Positions 21,878 to 33,262 of a DNA stretch of 64,000 bases are shown here, piece after piece; the stretch's first letter is position 1; each line of letters opens with the position of its first letter. The notes under the pieces are model-generated. The model did no database searches. It was given only the letters and a program-made list of their open reading frames with translations, and was not told the origin of the DNA. A program made the position numbers and the translations under genes. The DNA comes from Volutella citrinella. Taxonomy: Eukaryota > Ascomycota > Sordariomycetes > Hypocreales > Nectriaceae. Where the stretch lies: positions 186,001 through 250,000 of the forward strand of contig JAWZSP010000008.1 of NCBI GenBank assembly GCA_034401135.1, written 5' to 3'.

Positions 21878-23227
21878 ATGACGCAGACATTGACTAACGG
21901 CGCCAAAAGCCAGTTCTGGCAAGATGCAGACAAGTACCTGATGTACACTGGCGTCCCCTTCTCGCCCGCCGTCATCCTCAAGGCGCAGGGCGCTCGTCTG
22001 TGGGACTCGGAGGGCCGCGAGATCCTCGACTTCACGTCTGGCCAGATGAGCTCGCTGCTGGGCCACTCGCACCCAGAGGTCGTCGAGGTGGCCCGCAAGT
22101 ACGTCGGCGAGCTGGATCATCTGCTCAGCAACATGATCACCCCGCCCGTCGTCGAGCTGGCGGCCCGTCTCGCCAAGCTACTGCCCCCGAAGCTCGAAAA
22201 GTCCATCTTCCTCAACACGGGCTCCGAGTCGACCGAGGCCGCCCTAAAGATGGCTAAATGCCACACGGGCAAGTTTGAGATTGTCGCCTTCTCGGCCAGC
22301 TACCATGGTCTGACCCAGGGCTCCGGTTCGGCCACCTACTCTGCTGGTCGCAGGAATGGCGGGCCAACTATGCCCGGTCAACTTGTCTTCCCGGCACCCT
22401 ACCCTTATCGCTCCGTGTTCAGGAAGAGCGACGGCTCCTACGACTGGGAGACTGAGCTGGAGTACGGATGGGCCATGATTGACCGCCAGAGCGTGGGCTC
22501 GCTCGCTGCCTTCATCATGGAGCCCATCCTCTCCACTGGCGGAATTCTTGTTCCGCCCAAGGGCTACCTCAAGCGCATGGAAGAGGAGTGCAGGAAGCGC
22601 GGCATGCTCATCATTATGGACGAGGCCCAGACGGGTGTCGGCCGCACCGGACAGATGTTTGCGTTTGAGGAGGATGGAGTCGTACCTGACATCCTGGCAC
22701 TCTCAAAGACATTGGGCTGCGGCCTCCCACTGGCCTCGGTCACGACGACAGCCGAGATTGAGGAGGGCTGTCGCAAGGCCGGCCTCTTGTGGTTGACAAC
22801 CCATCTCAACGACCCCTTGACGGCAGCCGTGGGCAACAAGGTCCTCGAGGTCGTCGTCCGCGACGAGATCCCCAAAAAGGCAGCCGAGCGAGGCGAGCAG
22901 CTGCGTCAGGGTCTCCTGCGCCTGCAAGAGAAGTTCTGGTGCATCGGCGAGGTCCGCGGACGCGGCCTGTTCCAGGCCATCGAGATCATCTCCAACCCTG
23001 AAACGAAAGCGCCAGGCCCTGAGCTTGGGCAAATGGTGTCTGATCGCGCCTTGAAGCTGGGACTCTCGTGCAACGTGGTCAATCTACCCGGCATGGGCGG
23101 TGTCTTCCGTCTGGCGCCCCCGGTTACCGTTACAGAGGAGGAGATTGAGGAGGGCCTGAAGCTGCTGGAAGATGCCTTTACGCAGATTCTGGAGGAAAAG
23201 GGTATCTTGAAGTTTAAGGCGGAGTAA
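21878..23227 (+). CDS. 2,2-dialkylglycine decarboxylase-like class-III PLP enzyme, 449 aa
   Basis: This is a PLP enzyme of aminotransferase class III. It closely resembles bacterial 2,2-dialkylglycine decarboxylase (DgdA), which decarboxylates 2-aminoisobutyrate or isovaline and then transaminates pyruvate. Diagnostic stretches are FTSGQMSSLLGHSHPEVV, LDHLLSNMITPPVVELA, SATYSAGR, a DRQSVGSLAAFIMEP block, DEAQTGVGRTG, SKTLGCGLPLASV (PLP lysine near 277) and LPGMGGVFRLAPPVTV. Length equals the bacterial enzyme. I chose MTQTLTNGAKSQFWQDADKY as the N-terminus because it aligns with family starts; upstream in-frame sequence looks like leader. The protein is probably cytosolic. An amino-acid permease and a regulator lie 7 kb to the left. 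Other class-III aminotransferases are possible, but the GQMS and DHLLS motifs favour this subgroup. Confidence 0.88.
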   Translation: MTQTLTNGAKSQFWQDADKYLMYTGVPFSPAVILKAQGARLWDSEGREILDFTSGQMSSLLGHSHPEVVEVARKYVGELDHLLSNMITPPVVELAARLAKLLPPKLEKSIFLNTGSESTEAALKMAKCHTGKFEIVAFSASYHGLTQGSGSATYSAGRRNGGPTMPGQLVFPAPYPYRSVFRKSDGSYDWETELEYGWAMIDRQSVGSLAAFIMEPILSTGGILVPPKGYLKRMEEECRKRGMLIIMDEAQTGVGRTGQMFAFEEDGVVPDILALSKTLGCGLPLASVTTTAEIEEGCRKAGLLWLTTHLNDPLTAAVGNKVLEVVVRDEIPKKAAERGEQLRQGLLRLQEKFWCIGEVRGRGLFQAIEIISNPETKAPGPELGQMVSDRALKLGLSCNVVNLPGMGGVFRLAPPVTVTEEEIEEGLKLLEDAFTQILEEKGILKFKAE

Positions 23228-23516
23228 CACTTCGAAGCTTTAAAGACTGAACGTTAGCTAAAGTAGGATATTGACGATTTACTGAAGAAAATAAATGGGA
23301 TCTTAAAGCCTTCACATTGCGTCCATGTTCACCATCCACCTAGTATCACGCATGCAGGTTCTGCCACCATAGCGTGTTCATTCGCACCCAACTTTATCTC
23401 GCTATCGACAATGCAGATTTTAAATACCCAGTCTATCTTGAACAGTCTCGATCTATGATTTGATGCCCTCGTGGAAGGTAGTGCCTCTATTTTTGTCCCT
23501 CACTCAACCGCCAATC

Positions 23517-25223
23517 CTACTTGGAGCCACCAGAAGCCAACGCCGCGTACTTGCACTTTTTCCTAATCTCAGGTCCGTACCAATACAGCACAAATGGAAC
23601 AGGCACACAGAGAACAGACAGGAATGCCGGGACAGAGCTCGCCCACTGCGTGCCCAGCTTGTCGTACATCTGCCTTGTAAACAGGGGAAATGCCGCACCG
23701 AAGCAGGATCGCAGCACGGAATTGGCGGCCAGGGCGGATGCTGCATACACGCCATACGCGTCAATCAGGTAGCTGAAAACAGCGTGGAAGATGAGGGTCA
23801 TGCCGAAGCCGAACGGGACACCTGCGGCAACCGGTGCCATCCAGTGGATGTGTCTATACGAAGTCCTAGAGAGGTCAATATCCTAATTCGTCACGGATAT
23901 TGTGGGTTAAAACTTACCAAGCAAACCAAAACATGCCAATGGGGACGGATATTCCACCAACCATGCCGCCCAGCAGACGATGTTCAGGGCTCAACGGCCC
24001 TTCTGAAGCATTCGCCCTCTTTGTGTAGATTCCGTTGATGAATGCCACTGCTGGAATAGCAGAGAACATGCCAATCGCAATGCCCAAGAAAGGGAGGCCT
24101 CCATCGCCGGGGGACCATCCGCGCTCCAGCTGGAACACCACGGGGTAGGCGCCAAACAGCAAGTAGAGAGTGCCATAGACGACAGCTGTGTAGATGGCAA
24201 GCACCAAGACAATCGGCTCCACTACCAACAGGATACATGGACGAAGTAGTCCAGACGCCAAGACTTGCCTGCTGTCGAGCTTGCTCTGGGCATCTGGCTC
24301 GGTGCGGTACACGTCGCCCGTCTTCCTCGACAGCACCTCGGCTCGTCGCCTGAGGATGACGGGGGCGTATGTCTCTGGCACAAGGATGACGCCCAAGAAA
24401 AACGTGGCCCAAGCCAAGATCCCCATCAGTCCCATGACCTAGTGTTTCGTCAGCACTGATTGCTCTGCAATCCAATCTACTAAACTCACCCAACGCCAAC
24501 CCTCAGCCTTGCCCAAGTACCCACCGATGAATGGACCGAGTGTCGGGCCCATGGCGGGTGCCAGCGAGAAGACTCCCATGGCAATGGCTCTCTGGTTCGC
24601 GTCAAACACATCGGATATGACACCGCCAGCATTGGTCATTGGCGCAGACCCGAAAGCCCCAGCCATGAAGCGCAAGACGAGCAGTGTGGTCACGCCATCA
24701 TCGGCGACACACGCAGCGCTGAAGACGGCGTAGATGCCGTAGCTGATCAAGAAGACGACCTGTCGACCGTAAATCTCCGACAGAGGTGCCCATAACAGAG
24801 GTCCCACCGCAAAGCCCAAGACATAAAGGGAAACGCCGGCCGTGATGAGTTCGTTGCTGGCCTTGAAATGCAGCATCAGTTCTCTCATTGTGCCTAGTGG
24901 AGATGGTCAGGGACGCGTTTGCGAGCCAGGGAGAACTCGGTGAGGTTACCGGTATAAGCGCTCGAGGAGAAGGCAACAACAAAGCAAGTGAGCGCGGACG
25001 CAAATGTGATGCTCCATTTCAGTCTTCTCGGCCAGTTGCGAGGGTTCCCAGCATCTCCGTCCACCCAATCAACAATGAAGGGGTCGTCCTTCGTCCCCTT
25101 TCCCTTGTAATGCTGGTTTTGGACAAACTCATCAGCCCGGGCTTGATCTATGAGGAGTCTCCATCGCGAGTATGGTTTCGACATCGGCCGTTCCGTCCTG
25201 TTGTCGTTGTCGTTGTCGGACAT
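23517..25223 (-). CDS. MFS transporter, DHA1 family (drug/polyamine type)
   Basis: Four exons: 25223-24950, 24893-24490, 24438-23918 and 23865-23517, with introns 24894-24949, 24439-24489 and 23866-23917. The spliced protein is about 510 residues with 12 membrane helices. After a hydrophilic N-tail come NPRNWPRRLKWSITF, LYVLGFAVGPLLWAPLSEIYG (motif A region), MAGAFGSAPMTNAGG, LGPFIGGYLG and, in the loop, VPETYAPVILRRRAE. These mark the fungal DHA1 group that includes FLR1/TPO-like exporters in the plasma membrane. Substrates may be drugs, polyamines or fungal metabolites. It is tail-to-tail with the decarboxylase, about 290 bp apart. No damage is seen. Confidence 0.9.
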
Positions 25224-26265
25224 GCTGATATTGATGCAACTTGCTGAATTTACATATCTGGCGGCGGGAGGTCGTACACATCTGAAAGCCAGGGACAGAA
25301 GCAGCAATTAAAGATGCGGTATACAGGCCAAAGCCCCACAAGTGATCATGCCATGATGGCACAGGGGCAGGTCCGGGCAATCCGGGAGCCGAGGCATCTG
25401 GCCAACTCATGCTCGCATCTTCAGCCGCATTCAGCAATCTCGAGATTGGCGGCCAAGCCATGTCCGCGGTTGGCTTGATCACCACACTTGGCATGCACAA
25501 GGCGCCATCGCTAGTGGAGAGGAACGGCTTGGCAACACTTGGCAGCAGGGGCTCGTCGGTATTTGAAGCCAACCTGTCGGAATTCTTGTCGATGCTAGAC
25601 AAAAGGTATGGTGCATCATCAGACGCCCACGGAAACAAGATGCGAGCACTACAAACACAGGAGGACACCCTCGCTATTGCCTGGCCATCGAAAGATATCC
25701 CAGGTAGCCACTCAAGTCGACAATCAGCTGTTCTGGCAAACTCGGTCGCTAGGAAACGCGCACCAGTGGGGCTGATCGGCTGAGCGTGCCGAACACAGCC
25801 CCGCAGGGCCTGGACAACATGGGTACGAGTGCATGTGTTTATCTTTGCCTACCCTACGTCATGACACGCGATGTGACGGCCCGTCGGTGAGAACCAAGGC
25901 CGACGCAGGTGTTCCTGGATGTCATAACAGGGTATTATCTCTCCTTATAAGATTTCGGGTTGAGTTTTAGGGTTAATTGAGTGGTAATAAATAAACTTGG
26001 ACACTTTGTGGAGCTTAAAAACTTAGATTGAGACAAAAGATTGACTTATTTTGGATGATTTGATACGCGCAGCATTCTATAACGTAGCCCAGTCAATATC
26101 ATTGGTTCTTGACATGGACATTATATTTGGATGATAAACAAAATACAGGTATGAAAAGACCGCCGATAATGTCGAGGCCGACCAGATCTAAACCAAACAG
26201 CACAACCAGTATACTAGAGTTCTGTCTACGATAGGTTGATCAAATGCCCACTGTTGACGGTCTCT
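25224..26265. other. about 1 kb region, one unexplained open frame, AT-rich right half
   Basis: On the minus strand a frame stays open for roughly 200 codons through 25330-25830, and an opposite-strand ORF covers 25409-25783. Neither shows a family signature, so I do not call a gene. From about 25920 to 26170 the sequence becomes AT-rich. Confidence 0.35.
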
Positions 26266-28162
26266 TCAAGCATCTGCACTCTTGCCTCCCACCGCCTCGC
26301 TAGCCAGGATTTCTCTCATAATCTGCTTTCCTTCATGACCGCTGTGATCGCCAAACGCTTCGTCCATCTGTTCAAGAGTCTTGCCCATAGTCTAAAGCAT
26401 GCGTCAGTAAAAACCCTTTTCTCCTTCTCCTTCTTTTCTTTCTCTTGGGGAAGTGGGCTCACCTCGGGAACAAGAAACCAGGCCCAAAGCGCAGCCAAAC
26501 CGCAGAAGCAAGCAAAGAACACGTAGGTTCCATGTCCCAGGCTCTCAATCATGGGAGGGGTAACGACACCACTGTGAATAATGTCAGTTTGATCAATCCC
26601 CCTTTTTTATAATGGAGAATGCCTTACACGGTAAAGTTGGAGATCCAGTTGATGGCCACGGAGAAGGCGACACCCTTGCACCGCATACCGTGGGGGAACA
26701 CCTCGGGGGGAAGAGCCCAGCCGAGTGACGAGTACGAGGCACCAAAGACAATAATGAGCAGGAAGGCCATGACGACGCAAGCCCAGCCTGCGGCCGTGTT
26801 TTCAGCCCATCTGGTATCAAACTTGCCGACCAGGACCGCGATGACGATGAAGCAAGTCATGTTGTCGAGACCACCATACACAGCAAGAGGCCTGCGACCA
26901 ATCCTGTCAATGAGGACGAATGCGATGCATACACCGACAATCTGAAGCGCGTTGAATATGCCTGAGAGGATGAGCGACATGTCGTCGGACTGGCCAATGT
27001 TTCGGAAAAGGGTCGGAGCGTAGTAGATAAAGGCCTGGTTCAAAGCGAGAGAATGTCAGCCACACCGTCGTGTATTGTAAACGAAACCATTGACTCACGT
27101 TGACTCCCTGGAACTGCTGGAAGAACGAGACACCCACACCAACAATGGTTCACCTCCATCGCTTCTTGGAGAGGAGATCGAGCCACTGCACGACCTCGAG
27201 TTTGACACCGCGGACCCCGGGATGGGCGCGCTCCAGCATGACTGCCTGAAACTTTGCCTCGGCAAGGATGCCCCTGTACTCTGCCTGGACGCGCTCATTC
27301 GAGGCCGGAAGCTTTCGTAGCTTGCAGAGACTGTCCAGACACTCCTCATACCTGTCCTGCATGGCGAGCTAGCGAGGCGAGTAGGGGAAGAGTTGAATCA
27401 TGCCACCGAGAATCATGGCCGAGGGCAGCTGCAGAGCAAAAGGCACGCGCCACGAGGCTTCGCCGACAATGTCTTTGCACGCATATGTGATCTAGTATGC
27501 GATGGTAACGCCGCCAACGATAGCGACCGACTCGAGCACGAGGAGGGTTCCGCGGAGATGAGGTGGGGAGACTTCAGAGATGTACTGATTCGCGAACATG
27601 CATGTTAGTCTCGCGAAAACGAAACGAGGGAGGATCATCAGGCACGACTCACCATGGGAGCGCCGAGAGCAAGTGTTCCGGTTCCGATGCCTCCGATTGT
27701 CCGCCCGACAACAACAGTCGCATAGTCGTACGCTGCGGTCTGGATGATTCCACCGATAATGAAGATGATGGAGCTCAGAAGCAACGCCTTCTTTCGAGAA
27801 TAGCGGTCGGCAATGTATGGGTAGAACCAACATCCGATGAAGGCGCCGAGCAGAAGCATGCCTGTCATGAAGCCCTTGGCGAAGCTGGTTTCCGCTTCTG
27901 GGATGACGGCGTGGAATTGGGGAAGAACATTGATGATGCCCATGACACCTTGATCGTAACCGAACGAGAAGCCTCCCAGGGATGCCAGGAAGGCTGCAGA
28001 AAGCATGTAGGGGCCCGAAGAGAAGATGCCTCTCACACCACTGGGGCCGTAGGGAATGCTTTCCGCAAGGATGTCAAGGTCCGGGGAAGCCTTTTCTGCG
28101 GATGGCCTCTCATCGTGCTCGGCGTGGATATTGGCCATGGATTTGTCGTTGGGGTCTCCCAT
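26266..28162 (-). pseudogene. MFS sugar transporter with three in-frame stop codons
   Basis: Spliced coding blocks give a full 12-helix sugar porter: MGDPNDKSMANI..., FGYDQGVMG in helix 1, a PYIADRYSRKK loop, VVVGRTIGGIGTGTLA, ISEVSPPHLRGTLL, SFFQQFQGVNAFIYYAPTLF, LIDRIGRRPL, LPPEVFPHGMRCKGVA and a C-tail ending MREILASEAVGGKSADA. Three nonsense codons interrupt one exon in frame: TAG at 27492-27494 (GVTIAY stop ITYA, where Trp is usual), TAG at 27369-27371 (SPR stop LAM, again usually Trp) and TGA at 27150-27152 (KKRWR stop TIVG, usually Arg). All three fit single transitions. Everything else, splice sites included, is intact. It would import a hexose, polyol or similar compound. Sequencing error is an alternative but would need three independent errors. 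Confidence 0.85.
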
Positions 28163-29649
28163 GTCGATTGGATTCGAACAAATGAAGACGATGACTGTAG
28201 ATGGGATGAAACAACTCAATGCTAGATCAACTGGGCTGATATATGTTGACTGGAGACTCGATGGGACCGTGGGGAGAGGGTCGCAATATATACTGACCGA
28301 TCATGTCATGACATGGAGATGAAGAAAGGACAAGCAGGGGCCAGGCTCAGCTTTGCGTCTGCTATATCCCTGCGTCGTGATACAGGCATTAGCCAATGCA
28401 TATCTCCACAGGTTTGCTTTGTGGAGATGGACATCTGGGGAAAACCTGGGGCGGAGTTTGGCACCGCGTGAAGAAGCAGGGAGAGGTCGCTCCGACTCCG
28501 CAAAGGGGGGAGAATTACCACGTATGGTCCGCCGAGAGAATTTGCGCGCGGCGGGGGAAATCACCCCGCACGGCAGCACTACTAACTTAGTACGCACTGA
28601 CGCGGACCCGCTCCTCTGGGCATCAGAGGGGGACTGATAACTCCGTCACCATGCTTACCCCAGTTTCTCCAGATCGGGGTCACGATACCGATATTTGCCT
28701 CGCCGCAGCGAACTCGTTCTGGGACGGACCTCTGCTTTTCAGACTTTTGACCGAGCACACGAGCTAGCCTCAGTATCACCGTGGTCAGCTGAGCAGGCAC
28801 TGCGACCTTTTCCCTCAAGCGAAACGCCCGACTAACTATTCTCGCCAATACTGTGACGCGTTAAGCGAGCAGTGCCTAGGAACCATACCAGAACCTGGAG
28901 CTAGATGATCGTGTGAAGCGGCAATAACTTGCGTGACGGTATCGCGTTCTAGGCAGCGGATACAATACCAATGTTTTTGGAAATCCGCTCGCAGCGGATA
29001 AGCTACCGAGTCGCTGAGAGTCTAGAGCCCCGAAACGGAAGTGGCGAAGGCTCACATGGATGCATGTTGTCCCCCTGGCCTCTACCACTGAGGAGGAGTC
29101 GGGACTCTGTTGAGGGTTGGCTAGATGGCCAACTTTGTATTGAGTTCAGGATGCCACATGATGGCATGGAGCTCTACCTACAGTCTGAAATATACTCAAA
29201 GCCCATCAGGTAGGAGCGGGTAGAGTGGATGGTGTTTGCATTAGCATAGGTAATTGGCGGGCCTGGTCTGATATTCCGCGACTCCCTGCCAGGCGATCCT
29301 CGTTTTACAACCTTGAAAGAACAGTCTAGGTGCGGGGTAATCCTGATTTCCAACCAGGGATGCTATGAGTTGTGAAATGATGCTGATATGAGAGGGGGCG
29401 GACGATATAACCACGATAAAACAAGCATCACCACGGTGGATACAAAGAGAGCAAGGTGTAGCGTTCAGGCGCCAAATGGCCCCCCTGAATATAGTCCGGT
29501 ACCGTAGTTGTAGAGAGGCGACAGCCTTGATGGTCCGAGCCGTCTTAGTCACGTTGTAGGGCGAATCAAGTTTATCAGAGTCAATCAGTACAAGTGCCCC
29601 GGTTGATGGGCATTCATAAGCATCGTCTATTTTCCCTATTTATAGACAT
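28163..29649. other. 1.5 kb intergenic region with promoter elements
   Basis: It holds the promoter of the sugar transporter: a TATATA stretch at about 28285-28292 and the 19-bp element listed next. A GCGGGGTAAT half-site is at 29332-29341. No gene is supported in the rest. Confidence 0.45.
28551..28569. promoter_or_regulatory. shared near-palindromic element, copy 1 (sugar transporter promoter)
   Basis: GCGGGGGAAATCACCCCGC: arms GCGGGG and CCCCGC around a 7-nt AT-rich spacer, 390 bp upstream of the transporter ATG. A weaker relative (GGGGGGAGAATTACCACG) is at 28505-28522. Related copies are at 31338-31384, 35455-35473 and 35610-35628. Confidence 0.6.
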
Positions 29650-30972
29650 CTATTTCGAAGGAAGAGGCTTCAGAATGGGCTCGCCAGCATCATCAAAGTA
29701 GACTGGCTGGCCAAGGCGAAACGAGTGCTGCAGCGCACAAGCAATCTTACCCGCCTCGAGGGCATCATCGGGCGAGCAAGAGAGAGGCGTATTGTCGAGG
29801 ACAGCCGTGGCGAACTCGCTAATGTCGTTGATAAAGGTCTTGTCGTAGAGCGCAAATGCATCTGGCGTCGAGGTGGTGCGGACGCCATACTCGTCACGGA
29901 TCTCGACACGGTTGAGAGTCGAGTTGCCGTTGATGACGGAGTGGCCTTTTGTGCCGCAGACCCGAGTAGCGGCTTCGAAGCCGTTGGTAATGGTGCGGCT
30001 CAGGCGTGTGTGCAACACCTTGCCGTTGGCGAACTCGACCAGGCCCCAGGCGTTGTCGGCGTCGCCAAACTTGGTGAGCTCGGCGTAGACGGATTGTTGG
30101 CCAAAGGCGATGACGCGGTTGACTTGCTTGGCTGGGTTGGGGATGTTCTTTTCGACTTCCAAAAAGTACCGACCAGCATCGATCTTGAGCAAGTCAGCAA
30201 ACATTTATTTGTCCATTGACGTTTGATCTAGGGCGTCACTTACTAAATGGATGCCTGCATCGACAAAGATGCCACCGGATTGCTCGGAAAAGGTAACGTA
30301 GAAAGCTGTGGAAAACAGTTCAGTCCGTTTTCTTGTAGCTTCTGAAGAATCCACTCACCATTCTTGTCCTGGGGGTCGAGGCAAGAAGCTTCCACCGCAT
30401 GAATCTCCCCTAGCTCGCCGTTTTCCGCCATCTTCTTAGTAACGCGGTAGGATTCGTCGTCTGACGGCTGTTAGCGGACAAGTATAAATGGCAGAGTTCC
30501 TTTTTCTGAACGTACATCGTCGGGAGAAGGGGAGTAGGAACTTGAGGTGAGGGTTGGCCGTAGACTTAGTGACAACGTCTTTGGTGGCGAGGATGTCGAC
30601 AGAGATGGGTTTCTCGCACATGACATGCTACATTTGCATCCTCAGCGAGTTGAGCCATAATATTGATCCATCTGTCAGGAACTTACCAGACCCATGTCAA
30701 AAGCAAGACAGATGAGGGGCGCGTGAGTGGCCGTGGCCGTCGAGATGAGGACGGCTTGTGCGCCGCTGTTCTTCATACACTCGTCGGGGCTCCCGAAGAA
30801 CTGGACAGAGGGAGGCAAGTTGGCCGCCGCCCAGGCATCAGCACCGGGCTTGGTATCGCACACGGCCACCAGCTCGATGCGCGGCTGCTCAAAGGCGAGG
30901 ATCCTGGCGCGCAAAGCACCGAGACGGCCGAGGCCAATGAGGCAGAGCTTGAGACGCTGTTGGACCGTCATT
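29650..30972 (-). CDS. Gfo/Idh/MocA-family NAD(P)-dependent oxidoreductase
   Basis: Five exons on the minus strand give a protein of about 350 residues. Exon 1 (start 30972) has the Rossmann motif LKLCLIGLGRLGALRARIL, then VAVCDTKPGADAWAA. Exon 2 has the signature HVMCEKPISVD. The exon 2/3 join gives FLLPFSRRYDESYR, which carries the conserved Arg-Tyr region; exon 3 continues MAENGELGEIHAVEA. A short exon reads GGIFVDAGIH (the catalytic DxxxH block), and the last exon (from about 30190) supplies the C-terminal beta-sheet domain. Such enzymes oxidise sugars or polyols, for example myo-inositol. A TATATA element at 31049-31055 lies about 80 bp upstream. It is divergent from an aldo-keto reductase and shares its promoter region with it. 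Confidence 0.88.
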
Positions 30973-31337
30973 GTTGGACAAGGGTATGGTAGCTTGGAAG
31001 AGAGGAAGTTGAGACGATTGAGACGACCAAGGGCTTGGTTGGTGCGACTATATAATCGCAATTGACAACTCCCAAGAATGGCCGTTGGACGTGATCATCG
31101 CCGAGGTATCCTTTTGATCAATCTGAACATATGTGCCGAGCATCTGCAGCATCGGGATATCCCACCCGTCCCATGACAAGTGGAGTCATGTAAAGCATTG
31201 CTCTCCTTATGGTGAATTCCTTGATGCGGTTTGGCTGACGAACAGAAACAATGGCAATTATGCCCGCTCAAACTAATTTAGCTTCCCACCATACTGGTGT
31301 TTTGCCCCTACCCCCACAAATCTCCATGTCATCTCCA

Positions 31338-31384
31338 GCGGGGCAATATTCCTCCTTGGGCACGAGAAGAGCGAATTACCCCGC
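31338..31384. promoter_or_regulatory. shared near-palindromic element, copies 2 and 3 (bidirectional promoter)
   Basis: GCGGGG-CAATATT-CCTCCT at 31338-31356 keeps the left arm; GAAGAG-CGAATTA-CCCCGC at 31366-31384 keeps the right arm. Both retain the 7-nt AT-rich spacer. They lie between the divergent starts at 30972 and 31640. Confidence 0.5.
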
Positions 31385-31639
31385 AAGACACTGGAAGGGA
31401 AACTAAACGAGGTCAGAAAGTCGAAATTGACGTAGTGTCAGTGGGTAAATCCGGGGGCCGCCCCTCCGAGTCATGATGATGCAGCATTTACCCCCATCGC
31501 AACAACTCATGCCATCCACCCCCGTATTATAGTTGGGTAGCCATCCTCCTAGCATCAATTGCTTACCTACCTTCTTCACCCAACTCACTCTCTCTATCCC
31601 CGAAAGCAGAACACCTGCAATACTTCCGCAGACGCCACC

Positions 31640-32880
31640 ATGTCTTCAGCCTCGTTCAAGCTGAACACTGGAACATTCATTCCCGCCGTGGGCCTTGGTC
31701 AGTGCAAGTCTTTTGGACAGACTGTTAGCAACAAGGCACAGGAACGATTGCTCATTGACCACGTGCAGGAACATGGAAGTCGGAGCCCGGTGAGGTTCGC
31801 AATGCCGTGGCCTATGCCCTCAAGGACGGCTATCGCCACATCGACGCAGCTCTGTAAGCTCACATGCCCCAGTTGAGGCCCCAGTATCCTCAAACTTTGG
31901 CTAACGGCGCCTCTCTAGCATCTATGGCAACGAGAACGAAGTTGGTCAGGGCATCAAGGACAGCGGCGTGCCGCGAGAGGAAGTCTTCATCACCAGCAAG
32001 CTGTGGAACACGCACCACCCCAACGCAAAGGAGGGCCTACAAAAGACACTGGATGCTCTCGGCACCGACTACCTCGACCTCTATGTGGGTGGCGTGGTGA
32101 CCCAACAGGTGCTTCGGATCGTTTCGCTGACAGTAGTGACACCAGCTCATCCACTGGCCTGTCCGTCTTGTCCCCGTACGTATCTTCGCAGTATTATCCC
32201 TTTAGTGATACCTATGGCGTCTAACGAAATCCTAGAACGAGTCGAGTGATCTTCTGCCCGTCAATCCCGACGGAACCCGGTCCGTAGACAGGTCCTGGGA
32301 CCAAGGGGAGACTTGGCGCCAGATGGAGGAGCTGTATAAGTCTGGCAAGGTCAAGGCTATCGGCGTCGCGAACTGGTCAATTCCGTATCTGGAGGAGCTC
32401 CGCAAGACGTGGACTGTCGTCCCCGCTGTCAACCAGGTCGAACTTCACCCTTACCTGCCTCAGCACGAACTAGGGGCGTACTGTAAAAGCCTCGGCATCT
32501 TGCTCGAGGCGTACTCGCCGCTCGGATCCACCGGTGAGTTACATTGTTACTACAAGGTTGAAGAGGACAGAAGCTGATATTGTCAATCAGGTGCCCCCCT
32601 CATGTCTGACCCCGAGATCCAGCGCATCGCAGACAAGCACAAGGTCTCGGCCGCCACTGTCCTCATCAGCTACCACGTGAGCCAGGGCGTCGTTGTCATT
32701 CCCAAGTCGGTCAGCGAAAAGCGCATTACCAGCAATAGACAGGTCGTGGAGCTTTCCGAGGAGGACCTGGACGTGCTCAACGGCCTCGCTGCTGCAGGCA
32801 AGGCGAAGCGCATCAACACGCCCTTGTGGGGTTGGGATCTGGGGTTCAACGACTGGTATGGCCCTGTAGAGTCCAAGTAA
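31640..32880 (+). CDS. aldo-keto reductase
   Basis: This is a cytosolic NADPH-dependent carbonyl reductase of about 310 residues in six exons. Introns: 31698-31768, one after DAAL (about 31856-31919), one after DLY (about 32085-32143), one after LVPV/P (about 32176-32235) and one after GST (about 32532-32590). Splicing yields the AKR signatures [18 protein letters not shown] (Asp and Tyr of the catalytic tetrad), [10 protein letters not shown] (Lys), YLDLYLIHWP (His), [12 protein letters not shown] and [10 protein letters not shown]. Each join restores frame and motif, so the structure is well supported. It resembles fungal glycerol dehydrogenase/GCY-like enzymes, but the substrate is unproven. 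Divergent from the Gfo/Idh/MocA gene. Confidence 0.93.
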
Positions 32881-33262
32881 AATAGCTCTAGAATGAAAGA
32901 AGAATGAACAAAGGATTATACTAAGCTTTGCAATGTAACTATGCGTATGCTTTCATCGACGAAACAAGGCAAGTAGGCCAGGAGGCTGGGGCGGCGGCCA
33001 ATTCTACCTCGTACAGTTCAATATCCCTCTCTCTCGTAAGCATTACTCCAAAGGGACGTTTTTCTTTAAACAAAAATGGAGGAGACAAAGTCGAGGAGAA
33101 ATTAGTTTAGAAAAGTCAAGCTACGAATCAGGGACTGTCATATACCGGGTATCACATGAACACCAGGGTCTCCACCGGGCCATGGCCAAGTTCGTCAGAA
33201 TAGTTGCTTCATTGTTTACGATGCAACTCTAAAATGAACACTCTCTATTCAATGTGTCTTAT
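32881..33262. other. convergent spacer
   Basis: Nothing recognisable between the two convergent 3' ends. Confidence 0.5.

Noticed and set aside
25409..25783. Overlapping open frames on both strands near 25.4-25.8 kb
   Set aside because: Neither strand gives a recognisable protein, a clear start context or splice signals, so no gene is called.
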